The translations under genes and the position numbers were made by a program. The notes below the pieces were generated by a model, which had not been told where the DNA came from, searched no databases, and worked only from the letters and a program-made list of their open reading frames with translations. DNA of 64,000 nt. Source: Cupriavidus pauculus (GTDB lineage Bacteria; Pseudomonadota; Gammaproteobacteria; Burkholderiales; Burkholderiaceae). Positions 42,439 to 51,463 of this stretch are shown one piece after another; within the stretch, counting starts at the first letter, position 1, and every line of letters begins with the position of its first letter. The stretch covers positions 80,213-144,212 of the forward strand of contig NZ_PJRP01000018.1 of the NCBI RefSeq assembly GCF_002858765.1, in the 5' to 3' direction.

Positions 42439-44136
42439 TTACAGTACGTCCGCCGCGTGGTCGGCCAGGCGCGAGCGTTCGCCGCGTGCCAGCGTCACGT
42501 GGCCGCTGTGGCTCCAGCCCTTGAAGCGGTCCACCACATAGGTCAGGCCGGACGAGCCTTCGGTTAGGTACGGGGTATCGATCTGCGCGATATTGCCCAG
42601 GCAGACAATCTTGGTGCCGGGGCCAGCCCGGGTGACCAGCGTCTTCATCTGCTTCGGCGTCAGATTCTGCGCTTCGTCGATGATCACGAACTTGTTGACG
42701 AAGGTACGGCCGCGCATGAAGTTCATGCTCTTGACCTTGATGCGCGAGCGGATCAGCTCCTGCGTGGCCGCGCGGCCCCATTCGCCGGCGCTGTCGTCGC
42801 TCTTCTGCAGGACTTCGAGGTTGTCGTCGAACGCACCCATCCACGGCTGCATCTTCTCTTCCTCGGTGCCCGGCAGGAAGCCGATATCTTCGCCCACGGG
42901 CACGGTGGCGCGCGTGACGATGATCTCGTTGTAGAGCTTCTGGTCCAGCACCTGCTCCAGGCCCGACGCCAGTGCCAGCAGCGTCTTGCCGGTGCCGGCC
43001 TGGCCCAGCAGCGTCACGAAATCGACGTCGGGGCTCATCAGCAGGTTCAGCGCGAAGTTCTGCTCGCGGTTACGGGCCACCACGCTCCACACGTTGTTCT
43101 TGTTGTGGGCGTAGTCCCTGAGCGTCTGCAGCAGGGCGGTCTTGCCGTTGATTTCCTTGACCTGGGCGTACAGCGGCAGGCTGCCGTCCATCGGCTCCAG
43201 GTAGACAAACTGGTTGACCAGGAACGACGGCACCAGCGGGCCGGTCAGGCGATAGAACATCGTGCCCGACTTCGGATCCTGCCAGCTTTCCACGCCCTTG
43301 CCGTGCTTGGCCCAGAAGTCATTGGGCAACTGCATCACGCCCGAGTACAGCAGGTCCTTGTCTTCCAGGACCTGGTCGTTGAAGTAGTCCTCGGCAGGCA
43401 GGCCCAGCGCACGGGCCTTGATGCGCATGTTGATGTCTTTCGACACCAGCACCACCTGGCGCTCCGGATACTGCTGCTGCAGCGCGCTGACCACGCCCAG
43501 GATCTGGTTGTCCGCCTTGCCCTGCGGCAGGCCTTCGGGCAGCTTGATGTCGTTCAGCCGGGTCTGGAAGAACAGCTTGCCGGCGGCATCGCGGTTGCCA
43601 AGCGTGGCCAGCGGCAGCCCTTCGTCGAGCACGCCGTCCGTGCCGGCCACGAGCTGGTCCAGCGTGCGGCTGACCATGCGCGCGTTGCGCGCCACTTCGC
43701 TCATGCCCTTCTTGTGGTTGTCCAGTTCCTCGAGCGTCATCATCGGCAGATAGATGTCGTGTTCCTCGAAGCGGAACAGCGAGCTCGGGTCGTGCATCAG
43801 CACGTTGGTGTCGAGCACGAACAGCTTGCTCGGGCCTGCCGTCTTGCGCGTGCGGCGCGTGGGCCCGTCGGCCGGCTTCACCAGGCTGACGGACGGCGAT
43901 GCCGGCGGGGTGACGACCGGCGCCGGGGCGTCAGTCGTCTTGGCCCGGGTTGTGCTGCCGGCGCGTGCACGGGTGGCGGGCGCCTGGGTGTCGCCGGTCT
44001 CGAGCAGTGCCACACGCTCGAGGACCGGCACGGGTTTCTTACCCTGCGCGGCTTTGGCCTTGGGCAGTGTCACCGGAGCGAATTCGCTCGGGTCCAGCAG
44101 TTGGGCAGGCTTGGCGGGCATGGTAGGCAGCGGCAT
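42439..44136 (-). CDS. PhoH-family ATPase with N-terminal PIN domain
   Basis: 565-residue protein. After a Pro/Ala/Thr-rich 110-residue start comes a PIN nuclease-like domain (KLFVLDTNVLMHDPSSLFRFEEHDI with Asp ligands, LEELDNHKKG), then a PhoH ATPase domain with Walker A LLGQAGTGKTLLALASGLEQ at about 375 and Walker B VIIDEAQNLTPKQMKTLVTRAGPGTKIVC. The fusion is the YlaK/PhoH2-like type, for which RNA helicase/RNase activity has been reported in actinobacterial PhoH2. ATG 44136 (MPLPTMPAK) was chosen over a frame 43 residues longer with no family likeness. Confidence 0.92.
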   Translation of the reverse strand: MPLPTMPAKPAQLLDPSEFAPVTLPKAKAAQGKKPVPVLERVALLETGDTQAPATRARAGSTTRAKTTDAPAPVVTPPASPSVSLVKPADGPTRRTRKTAGPSKLFVLDTNVLMHDPSSLFRFEEHDIYLPMMTLEELDNHKKGMSEVARNARMVSRTLDQLVAGTDGVLDEGLPLATLGNRDAAGKLFFQTRLNDIKLPEGLPQGKADNQILGVVSALQQQYPERQVVLVSKDINMRIKARALGLPAEDYFNDQVLEDKDLLYSGVMQLPNDFWAKHGKGVESWQDPKSGTMFYRLTGPLVPSFLVNQFVYLEPMDGSLPLYAQVKEINGKTALLQTLRDYAHNKNNVWSVVARNREQNFALNLLMSPDVDFVTLLGQAGTGKTLLALASGLEQVLDQKLYNEIIVTRATVPVGEDIGFLPGTEEEKMQPWMGAFDDNLEVLQKSDDSAGEWGRAATQELIRSRIKVKSMNFMRGRTFVNKFVIIDEAQNLTPKQMKTLVTRAGPGTKIVCLGNIAQIDTPYLTEGSSGLTYVVDRFKGWSHSGHVTLARGERSRLADHAADVL

Positions 44137-44262
44137 GCTTGGCTTTCCTTTCAGGGGAGCAAACGGGGGCGAAAAAGCTGGCGTACAGCCGGGCGTACAA
44201 CCGTGAAACGGCAGAAATCGGGAAAACCGAAGTGGCGGGACGCAGGGCGTCCAGAAAGGAAA

Positions 44263-44302
44263 CAAAAAAGCCGCCAGGCCTGGAATACAGGGGTGGCGGC
44301 TT
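44263..44302 (-). terminator. Minus-strand terminator between bcp and phoH
   Basis: AAGCCGCCA / TGGCGGCTT arms (nine base pairs, 17-base loop) with a T run on the minus strand. It is 218 bases beyond the bcp stop. Confidence 0.85.
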
Positions 44303-44404
44303 CTCTGCGGTCCCGCGACGCGGCAGTTCCGCTACCAGCCCTGGGACTGTGCCTGTCGGGCCGGGACGTTACTGCAGCGTGGCAACTGTGATCGGAACGC
44401 ATTG
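44264..44404 (-). ncRNA. Candidate small RNA between bcp and phoH
   Basis: On the minus strand TTGCAA (44434-44439), a 17-base spacer and TAGATT (44411-44416) form a promoter-like pair; start near 44404. The RNA would run about 140 bases to the strong terminator at 44263-44302. No ribosome site or protein-like frame. The alternative is a long bcp 3' untranslated region. The 383-base gap between the two genes contains nothing else I can name. Confidence 0.5.
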
Positions 44405-44519
44405 AGGCCCAATCTACCCGAAGGTTTTCGCTTTTGCAATCGGTCAGATTCTCGTCGCGGTTGCGCAACTGTCATCGGGCCATGCGGCGTGCGGGTTGCC
44501 ATGCCGAGGATGTTCCGGT

Positions 44520-44981
44520 TCACATCCCCTTGACGATGTCCAGCACCTCGTCCACGTGGTTCGGCACCTTGATGCCACGCATTTCGTGGCGCAGCACGCC
44601 CTTGGCGTCGAGGATGAAGGTGCTGCGCTCGATGCCGCGCACTTCCTTGCCATACATCTTTTTCATCTTGATGACATCGAAGATGTTGCAGATGGCTTCA
44701 TCCGCGTCGGAGATCAACGCGAAGGGCAGTTCCAGCTTGGCCTTGAAGTTCTCGTGCGACTTCAGGCTGTCGCGCGAAATGCCGAAGACCGCCACGCCGG
44801 CGGCCTCGAAGGCGTCGTGCTGGTCGCGGAAATTCATGGCCTCGGTGGTGCAGCCCGGCGTGTTGTCCTTCGGGTAGAAGTACAGCACCAGGGTCTTGCC
44901 GTGGTGGTCGGCGAGACGGAAATCCCCGCCGGTAGCGGGGGCCTGGAAGTCGGGAACGGCCTTGTTCAGACTGACGGTCAT
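44520..44981 (-). CDS. bcp: Thiol peroxidase Bcp (peroxiredoxin Q type)
   Basis: 153-residue peroxiredoxin. Peroxidatic Cys44 in YPKDNTPGCTTEA and the supporting FGISRDSLKSHENFKAKLELPFALISD block are clear. E. coli Bcp has a second Cys five residues after the first; here that place is Met49, so the resolving Cys is absent or elsewhere (Cys97 in EAICNIF is the only other candidate). It may act as a one-Cys enzyme with an outside thiol. Confidence 0.94.
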   Translation of the reverse strand: MTVSLNKAVPDFQAPATGGDFRLADHHGKTLVLYFYPKDNTPGCTTEAMNFRDQHDAFEAAGVAVFGISRDSLKSHENFKAKLELPFALISDADEAICNIFDVIKMKKMYGKEVRGIERSTFILDAKGVLRHEMRGIKVPNHVDEVLDIVKGM

Positions 44982-45179
44982 GCTGGTGGCTCTCCTGGAT
45001 GGCGATGCATCATCGGTGACGGCGGTGGCCCATTATTGGTGTATGCGCCTGGACCTGCGCCATGGCGGGTGCAGATTGGGGCAGTCGGCCGGACTTCAAG
45101 CGTGGCGTCGGCTCAACCCGGCAAAAAAGTGGCGCATGGCGGGGCCCGCCAGCCGTGCGCATCCACCGGGCGGGCCGCG

Positions 45180-45566
45180 TCAGTCCTGTGCAGCGGGCTC
45201 CACCAGCAGCACCGCCGCGACCTTGCGGCCCTCGGCCATCAGGATATTGTAGGTGCGGCATGCAGCCTGAAGGTCCATGGCGTCGACGCCGATATGCAGG
45301 CGGGCCAGCGCCGCGGTCAGCCGCGGATGCGGAAAGCGCAGGCGGTTGCCCGTGCCCAGCAGCACGACTTCGGGCTTCTTGGCCAGCAGCGCCTCGAAGT
45401 GGGCGGGCTCCAGGTCCTCGAACCGGCTGACGGGCCAGGGCGCGACGGCGCCCTCGGGCATGACCAGCACCGACTGGTCGTGGCGCACCGCGTTGATTTC
45501 GACAAAACCGGGGCCGTAGCCGGTCACGGTATTCAGGTTCTGGGGTTGGTCGGCGTGGAGTTTCAA
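45180..45566 (-). CDS. Mth938-like domain protein (DUF498)
   Basis: 128-residue protein; core VLLGTGNRLRFPHPRLTAALARLHIGVDAMDLQAACRTYNILMAEGRKVAAVLL is the Mth938/NDUFAF3-like fold. TTG 45566 (MKLHADQPQNLNTV) was chosen because the conserved part begins there; longer in-frame starts add Pro/Arg-rich residues. The bacterial function is unknown; the mitochondrial relative helps complex I assembly. Its promoter region abuts the group II intron on the other strand. Confidence 0.85.
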   Translation of the reverse strand: MKLHADQPQNLNTVTGYGPGFVEINAVRHDQSVLVMPEGAVAPWPVSRFEDLEPAHFEALLAKKPEVVLLGTGNRLRFPHPRLTAALARLHIGVDAMDLQAACRTYNILMAEGRKVAAVLLVEPAAQD

Positions 45567-45729
45567 GGAGGGGGCCTCATGCCGCCCGGGGTGTCCGGAG
45601 GCCGCTCCCACGGGCGGGACGGGCGGCCGGGCCGGCCACGGGAGGGGCGGGCGGCGGGTTGGTGGCAGGATCGTGCGCGCGGCAAGCCAAAAGGCTCGCT
45701 GCAATGCAAGAATCCATGCCGAAGTCTGT

Positions 45730-45735
45730 CATAAT
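45730..45735 (+). promoter_or_regulatory. Possible -10 element of the alaA promoter, upstream of the intron
   Basis: CATAAT at 45730-45735 lies 20 bases before the intron 5' end. No clear -35 is seen. If it serves alaA, the intron separates promoter from gene by about 3 kb. Confidence 0.35.
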
Positions 45736-46917
45736 CCGATATCTTATAGCTTTTGGTGCGACACGTACTTCGTGTCCGTTAGCTCGCTGTTAGGCGGGCA
45801 GGCTCTTAACTGAGCATCGACCTTAGTTGAGACAAGGAGAAGGCTTCGGCCCGAACCGTCCAATCTCAACCACTTGTTGCTTCGACAAGCCCGGCCGCAA
45901 GGCTGGTGCGAGTTCATGTGTTGTGGGAGGGCCGGCGTATCGGCTAACTCGCAGCTTGCTATTTGCTGGATGGATATCCAGCCATTGCCCAAAGGCGGGG
46001 ACGTTTGCCTTTGGGCAGGTGTCTTTGCAATATGCACGCCCCCGGAGGGGTGAGTGGACATGCAGCAGCAGTTCCGCTGCGTGTTCGCTACACAGCATTT
46101 GCGCCGGCCCAATAGGGTCGGCGCTACTTCTTTGGGACACAGGCGCTCGCAAGAGCCCGTCTGTTGTCAAGCGCCTGCCAGCACGGAGGCACTGAAGTAA
46201 TGAAGTGAGGTTCCCGGAGCGATAGCTCTGCGCGTTATGGTTCGGTCGAGTACACCCGCGAGGGTGCCTCGATAGAGAACCTGCTATGCGACTAGCAGTA
46301 GCCTAGGGAGACATGCGTCACTGGTAACGGTGGGGTGTGAAGCTCTCCTGACAACGTAGCCCCTGTAAGGTGCGTCCCTGTCGTGAGATAGGTTCGCAGA
46401 GACTCCGAGCAGCAATGGGGTTGAGGAGCCAGGCTGACTGGTATGGGTAATGTAAATGAACTGCTGATAAACGTCGTAAATAAGGCGGTGCCAAAGCTGC
46501 TGATAGGCACTAACCAAACGGTACGTGATCGGATGCTCCGCTCGAAAGTCGGAGTACGTCGCTAGATAGATCACCGGCGAAGAGGCAGGCCCTAAGCCAG
46601 TCGTGTAATGCGCAGGGAACGTGGTAAGCCCGTATGGCTGCCGGAGCGCTGTATGGCTCTGGCAGGCGAACCGCAAGGAACGCTGTTGGCTGTGCGGGTA
46701 GGGGAGGTTGGAAAAAGCGAATGCCGGGTTGTAATGATCCGGATAGGGGTTGAAACATTACCTCACGCGAAAGCGGGCAGACTTCCAACTGGTCTTTCGT
46801 CGCAAGACGGCTGACTGAACTCGCTTGTTTAATTTTCTTCCCTTGAGGGGTGACATGCCCCTCAAGGGGCATGTTGTCTCTGCTTTTTGGGGGAAGTCCT
46901 CAAGATAGGAGAGCAGC

Positions 46918-48642
46918 ATGGAAGCATTGATCCGAGAGGATGAATCTGCGCCCTCCGGCATCCCGCAACGATGGGGCGACATTAGTTGGCGCCGCGTCGA
47001 TCGGAATGTTCGGGCAATGCAGATTCGAATTGCGAAGGCAACACAGGAAGGGGATTGGCGCAGGGTGAAAGCCCTACAACGATCCCTGACCCGCTCGTTT
47101 TCCGCCAAGGCATCGGCGGTAAGGCGAGTGGCGATGAACCAAGGAGCGCGGACGGCGGGAGTCGACCGCGTAGAGTGGGACTCACCTGAAGCCCGATGGG
47201 CAGCCATTGGGAGGTTGAAGCGCCGGGGGTATCATCCGCTGCCGTTAAGGCGGGTGTACATCCCCAAGGCAAATGGGAAAGAGCGCCCCCTGGGCATTCC
47301 GACCATGCACGACCGGGCCATGCAGGCGCTGTATCTGCTGGCGCTGGAACCGGTGTCCGAAGGAACGAGCGACCCGAACTCCTACGGGTTTCGGACCAAT
47401 CGTTCTACTGCGGATGCCATGTCCCAGCTGTTTGTTTCCCTATCCAAGAAAGCCTCGGCTCAATGGGTGCTGGAAGCAGACATCAAAGGGTGCTTTGACC
47501 ATATCAGCCACGACTGGCTGGAGCGCAATGTCCCAATGGATAACGCAATCCTACGGAAGTGGTTGAAAGCTGGCGTGGTATTTCAGGGCCAGTTTCAGGC
47601 GACCGACGCTGGAACACCACAGGGGGGCATCATTTCCCCGACTTTGGCAAATGTGGCACTGAACGGGTTGGAGAAACAACTGATCGAGTCCATGCGGGCG
47701 AGACTGGGCGTTGCCAACACGAAGAAGCTGAAAGTGAACGTCGTACGGTACGCGGATGACTTTGTGATCACCGGCAACACGCCGGAAGTTTTGGAGCACG
47801 AAGTGAAGCCGTGGGTAGAACAGTTCCTTGCAACACGGGGATTGATGCTCTCCACGGAGAAAACACGAATCGTCAACATCGCTGACGGCTTTGACTTTCT
47901 AGGGTGGAATTTCCGGAAATACTCGGGAACGCTGCTCATCAAGCCGAGCAAGAAAAACGCGCGAGCGTTCTATCGCAAGGTCAAGGAGGTCATCGGGACA
48001 CATAGGGGGAAACGGACGGCAGATCTAATTCGGACGTTGAACCCGATGTTGAGGGGCTGGGCGCAGTATCACAGCCCAGTGGTTGCGAAAGCGATGTTTG
48101 CCCGCATGGAGCATCTGATCTTTAGGTCTCTATGGAGGTGGGCAAAGCGGCGACACCGAAGGAAGGATACCGAGTGGGTGCGAAGGACATACTTCGCCTC
48201 AGTTGGGAGCCGGAACTGGGTGTTCGGTGCCACGATGTGGAATAGGGCAGGTGAACGCTACTGGATGGAACTGTATTCGATGCCGAGTATGCCTATCCGG
48301 AGGCACAAGAAGGTTCGCGGGGACTACCATCCCTTCGACCCAGCGCAGGAAATGTATGGCGAGACGCTGCGGCAGGAACGTATGGCAGAAAGCATGTCGT
48401 ACCGAAGGCAGTGGGTTAAGCTGTTCATGTCCCAGCGGGGCTTGTGTGCGGTATGCCAGAGCAAGATTTCCAAAGAGACAGGATGGGATGACCATCACAT
48501 CGAACCTCGGGTATCCGGGGGCTCGGATGCTCTAGGGAGCCGCGTTCTGGTGCACCCCGATTGTCATGTCCAAGTCCATTTCCACGGCCAAGTTGCTGTG
48601 AAGCCGGTGTATGATTCGTCCATATACTTTGTAGAGGCTTGA
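46918..48642 (+). CDS. ltrA: Group II intron reverse transcriptase/maturase with HNH endonuclease
   Basis: 574-residue LtrA-type protein. Reverse transcriptase domain (about 80-330) with GIPTMHDRAMQALYLLALEP, SYGFRTNRSTADAM, ADIKGCFDHISHDWL, GTPQGGIISPTLANVALNGLE and the catalytic YADD in VVRYADDFVITG; maturase domain X with FDFLGWNFRKY and LNPMLRGWAQYH; C-terminal HNH nuclease with CAVCQSKISKETGWDDHHIEP and VHPDCHVQVH. All motifs are intact, so it is probably active. GGAGAG precedes ATG 46918. The TGA shares its last two bases with the first two of domain V. Confidence 0.96.
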   Translation: MEALIREDESAPSGIPQRWGDISWRRVDRNVRAMQIRIAKATQEGDWRRVKALQRSLTRSFSAKASAVRRVAMNQGARTAGVDRVEWDSPEARWAAIGRLKRRGYHPLPLRRVYIPKANGKERPLGIPTMHDRAMQALYLLALEPVSEGTSDPNSYGFRTNRSTADAMSQLFVSLSKKASAQWVLEADIKGCFDHISHDWLERNVPMDNAILRKWLKAGVVFQGQFQATDAGTPQGGIISPTLANVALNGLEKQLIESMRARLGVANTKKLKVNVVRYADDFVITGNTPEVLEHEVKPWVEQFLATRGLMLSTEKTRIVNIADGFDFLGWNFRKYSGTLLIKPSKKNARAFYRKVKEVIGTHRGKRTADLIRTLNPMLRGWAQYHSPVVAKAMFARMEHLIFRSLWRWAKRRHRRKDTEWVRRTYFASVGSRNWVFGATMWNRAGERYWMELYSMPSMPIRRHKKVRGDYHPFDPAQEMYGETLRQERMAESMSYRRQWVKLFMSQRGLCAVCQSKISKETGWDDHHIEPRVSGGSDALGSRVLVHPDCHVQVHFHGQVAVKPVYDSSIYFVEA

Positions 48643-48674
48643 GCCGTATGCGGGGAAACTCGCACGTACGGTTC
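48641..48674 (+). ncRNA. Group II intron domain V
   Basis: The 34-base catalytic hairpin, with AGC triad near its 5' end, GAGCCGTA/TACGGTTC lower stem, CG bulge and a GGAAAC-type loop. It matches the chloroplast-like bacterial classes as I recall them. Confidence 0.93.
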
Positions 48675-48846
48675 TTAGGGGGGAGGGGGTCAGTAATGAC
48701 CTTTCTCCTACCCTCCCCTCCCGGTCTGCCACGCTCGATTTGCTGCCCAGCGACGCGCGCCACCAGACGTCCAGGACAATCCAGAAGATTCCCAAGACCG
48801 CTGCCGCAAGAGACCGGCAGCTTGCCCTGACATCGCCGAAACCGCC

Positions 48847-50076
48847 GTGAAACCCATCCAGAAATCGAACAAGCTCCAGAACGTTTGCTATGACATCCGC
48901 GGCCCGGTGCTGGAAAAGGCCAAGCAGATGGAGGAAGAGGGGCACAAGATCATCAAGCTGAACATCGGCAATCTGGCCGTGTTCGGATTCGATGCGCCGG
49001 AGGAAATCCAGCAGGACATGATGCGCAACCTGCCGAATTCGGCAGGATATTCCGATTCCAAGGGCATCTTCGCCGCGCGCAAGGCGATCATGCACTACAC
49101 CCAGGAAAAGAAGATCCAGGGCGTGGAGCTGGACGACATCTACGTGGGCAACGGCGCGTCCGAGCTGATCGTGATGTCGATGAACGCACTGCTCAACAGC
49201 GGTGACGAAGTGCTGGTGCCGGCGCCCGACTATCCGCTCTGGACGGCCGCGGTGAGCCTCTCGGGCGGCACGCCAGTGCACTATGTGTGCGACGAGGCCA
49301 ACGAGTGGATGCCCGACCTGGACGACATCCGCCGCAAGATCACGCCCAACACGCGGGCCATCGTCGTCATCAACCCGAACAACCCGACCGGCGCGCTGTA
49401 TTCGGACGAACTGCTGCAGGCCATCGTCACCATCGCGCGCGAGCACGGGCTGATCATCTTTGCGGACGAGATCTACGACAAGGTCCTGTACGACGGCAAC
49501 GAGCATACGTCGATCGGCTCGCTGTCCACCGACGTGCTGACCGTGACCTTCAACGGCCTGTCGAAGAACTACCGCTCGTGCGGCTACCGCGCCGGCTGGA
49601 TGGTGGTGTCGGGCGACAAGCGCCCGGCGCAGGACTATATCGAAGGCCTGAACATGCTGTCGTCGATGCGCCTGTGCGCCAACGTGCCGGGCCAGTGGGC
49701 GATCCAGACCGCGCTGGGTGGCTACCAGAGCATCAACGACCTGGTGGCCGAAGGCGGCCGCCTGCGCCGGCAGCGCGACCTGGCCCACGAACTGATCTCG
49801 CAGATCCCCGGCATTACCTGCGTCAAGCCCAAGGCGGCGCTGTACCTGTTCCCGAAGCTCGACCTGTCGATGTATCCGATCCAGGACGACCAGGAATTCA
49901 TCTACGAGCTGCTGCAGGAATCGAAGGTGCTGCTGGTGCAGGGCACCGGCTTCAACTGGGACGCACCGGACCATTTCCGGATCGTGTTCCTGCCGCACGA
50001 GGAAGACCTGCGCGAGGCCATCAGCCGCGTGGCGCGCTTCCTTGAGAACTATCGCAAACGTCACGGCACGGCCTGA
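48847..50076 (+). CDS. alaA: Alanine-pyruvate aminotransferase AlaA
   Basis: 409-residue PLP enzyme of fold type I, making alanine from pyruvate and glutamate. It follows E. coli AlaA closely from memory: SNKLQNVCYDIRGPVLEKAKQMEEEGHKIIKLNIGN, YSDSKGIFAARKAIM, VPAPDYPLWTAAVSLSGG, VVINPNNPTGALYS and LIIFADEIYDKVLYDG, with the PLP lysine Lys240 in LSKNYRSCGYRAGWM. GTG 48847 is the start. A group II intron lies just upstream. hom and thrC follow with short gaps, so the three probably form an amino-acid operon. Confidence 0.92.
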   Translation: MKPIQKSNKLQNVCYDIRGPVLEKAKQMEEEGHKIIKLNIGNLAVFGFDAPEEIQQDMMRNLPNSAGYSDSKGIFAARKAIMHYTQEKKIQGVELDDIYVGNGASELIVMSMNALLNSGDEVLVPAPDYPLWTAAVSLSGGTPVHYVCDEANEWMPDLDDIRRKITPNTRAIVVINPNNPTGALYSDELLQAIVTIAREHGLIIFADEIYDKVLYDGNEHTSIGSLSTDVLTVTFNGLSKNYRSCGYRAGWMVVSGDKRPAQDYIEGLNMLSSMRLCANVPGQWAIQTALGGYQSINDLVAEGGRLRRQRDLAHELISQIPGITCVKPKAALYLFPKLDLSMYPIQDDQEFIYELLQESKVLLVQGTGFNWDAPDHFRIVFLPHEEDLREAISRVARFLENYRKRHGTA

Positions 50077-50128
50077 GCCGCCGGGGCGCCCCCCATTTCC
50101 GTATCAAGCAACCCAGAGTCAGACGTCC

Positions 50129-51439
50129 ATGAATCCCATCAAAGTCGGCCTTCTCGGCATCGGTACCGTCGGTAGCGGCACGTTCAACGTGCTCAAGCGC
50201 AATCAGGAGGAAATTCGTCGCCGTGCAGGCCGCGGCATCGAGATTGCGGTGGTGGCCGACCTCAACACCGAACGCGCCCGCGAACTGACCGGGGGTACCG
50301 TGGACGTGGTCAGCGACGCCAATGACGTCGTGACGCGCCCCGACATCGACATCGTCGTCGAACTGATCGGCGGCTACGGCATCGCGCGCGAGCTGGTGCT
50401 GAAGGCCATCGAGAACGGCAAGCACGTGGTCACCGCCAACAAGGCGCTGCTGGCCGTGCATGGCAACGAAATCTTCGAGGCCGCCCGCAAGAAGGGCGTG
50501 ATCGTGGCGTTCGAGGCGGCGGTGGCCGGCGGCATCCCGATCATCAAGGCGCTGCGCGAAGGCCTGACGGCCAACCGCATCCAGTGGATTGCCGGCATCA
50601 TCAACGGCACGACGAACTTCATCCTGTCCGAGATGCGCGACAAGGGCCTGGATTTCGACACCGTGCTCAAGGAAGCGCAGCAGCTGGGCTACGCCGAGGC
50701 TGATCCGACCTTCGACATCGAGGGCATCGACGCCGCGCACAAGGTGACGCTGATGAGCGCCATCGCGTTCGGCATGCCGGTGCAGTTCGACCGCGCTCAC
50801 GTGGAAGGCATCACCAAGCTGGCCGCCATCGACATCAAGTACGCCGAGGAACTGGGCTACCGCATCAAGCTGCTGGGCATCACGCGCCGCCGCGACGAAG
50901 GCGTGGAACTGCGCGTGCATCCGACCCTGGTGCCGGCCTCGCGCCTGATCGCCAATGTGGAAGGCGCGATGAACGCCGTGCTGGTGCAGGGCGACGCCGT
51001 GGGCGCCACGCTGTACTACGGCAAGGGCGCCGGCGCCGAGCCGACCGCGTCGGCCGTGATCGCCGACCTGGTGGACGTGACCCGTCTGCACACGGCCGAT
51101 CCGAACCATCGCGTGCCGCACCTGGCGTTCCAGCCGGACGAACTGTCCAGCGTGCCGGTGCTGCCGATCGACGAAGTCACCAGCTCGTACTACCTGCGCA
51201 TGCGCGTGGCCGACCAGACCGGCGTGCTGGCCGAAATCACCCGCATCCTGGCCGAAGCCGGCATCAGCATCGACGCGATGCTGCAGAAGGAATCGCGCGA
51301 GGGCGAGCCGCAGACCGACATCATCATCCTGACGCACCTGACGCGCGAAAAGCACGTCAATGCCGCCATCCGCAGCATCGAAGGCCTGCAGACCGTGCTG
51401 TCGCCGGTCACGCGCCTGCGCATGGAAGAATTGAACTAA
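50129..51439 (+). CDS. hom: Homoserine dehydrogenase with ACT domain
   Basis: 436-residue NAD(P)-dependent enzyme reducing aspartate semialdehyde to homoserine. NAD-binding GLLGIGTVGSGTF at the start, VVTANKALLAVHGNEIF, and GIINGTTNFILSEM with the catalytic region EADPTFDIEGIDAAHK. The C-terminal ACT domain (about 345-430, VADQTGVLAEITRILAEAGISIDAM) should bind threonine for feedback control. ATG 50129 (MNPIKVG) was chosen; the frame runs back into alaA. thrC follows after 24 bases. Confidence 0.96.
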   Translation: MNPIKVGLLGIGTVGSGTFNVLKRNQEEIRRRAGRGIEIAVVADLNTERARELTGGTVDVVSDANDVVTRPDIDIVVELIGGYGIARELVLKAIENGKHVVTANKALLAVHGNEIFEAARKKGVIVAFEAAVAGGIPIIKALREGLTANRIQWIAGIINGTTNFILSEMRDKGLDFDTVLKEAQQLGYAEADPTFDIEGIDAAHKVTLMSAIAFGMPVQFDRAHVEGITKLAAIDIKYAEELGYRIKLLGITRRRDEGVELRVHPTLVPASRLIANVEGAMNAVLVQGDAVGATLYYGKGAGAEPTASAVIADLVDVTRLHTADPNHRVPHLAFQPDELSSVPVLPIDEVTSSYYLRMRVADQTGVLAEITRILAEAGISIDAMLQKESREGEPQTDIIILTHLTREKHVNAAIRSIEGLQTVLSPVTRLRMEELN

Positions 51440-51463
51440 GACGCCGAAACTGGACGAATTGCC

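Larger units (their letters stand above)
45756..48718 (+). mobile_element. Group II intron (chloroplast-like class) with HNH maturase
   Basis: The 5' end GTGCGACACG fits the GUGYG consensus. Domain V is at 48641-48674: GAGCCGTA pairs with TACGGTTC, TGCG with CGCA, with a two-base CG bulge, and contains the catalytic AGC. Domain VI follows (about 48677-48720), with bulged branch-point A at 48710. The 3' end is set at about eight bases past that A and is uncertain by about 12 bases, since no clear AY end is visible. The maturase gene lies in domain IV. Base composition is visibly less GC-rich than the flanks. It sits in the leader of alaA, same direction. Confidence 0.9.
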
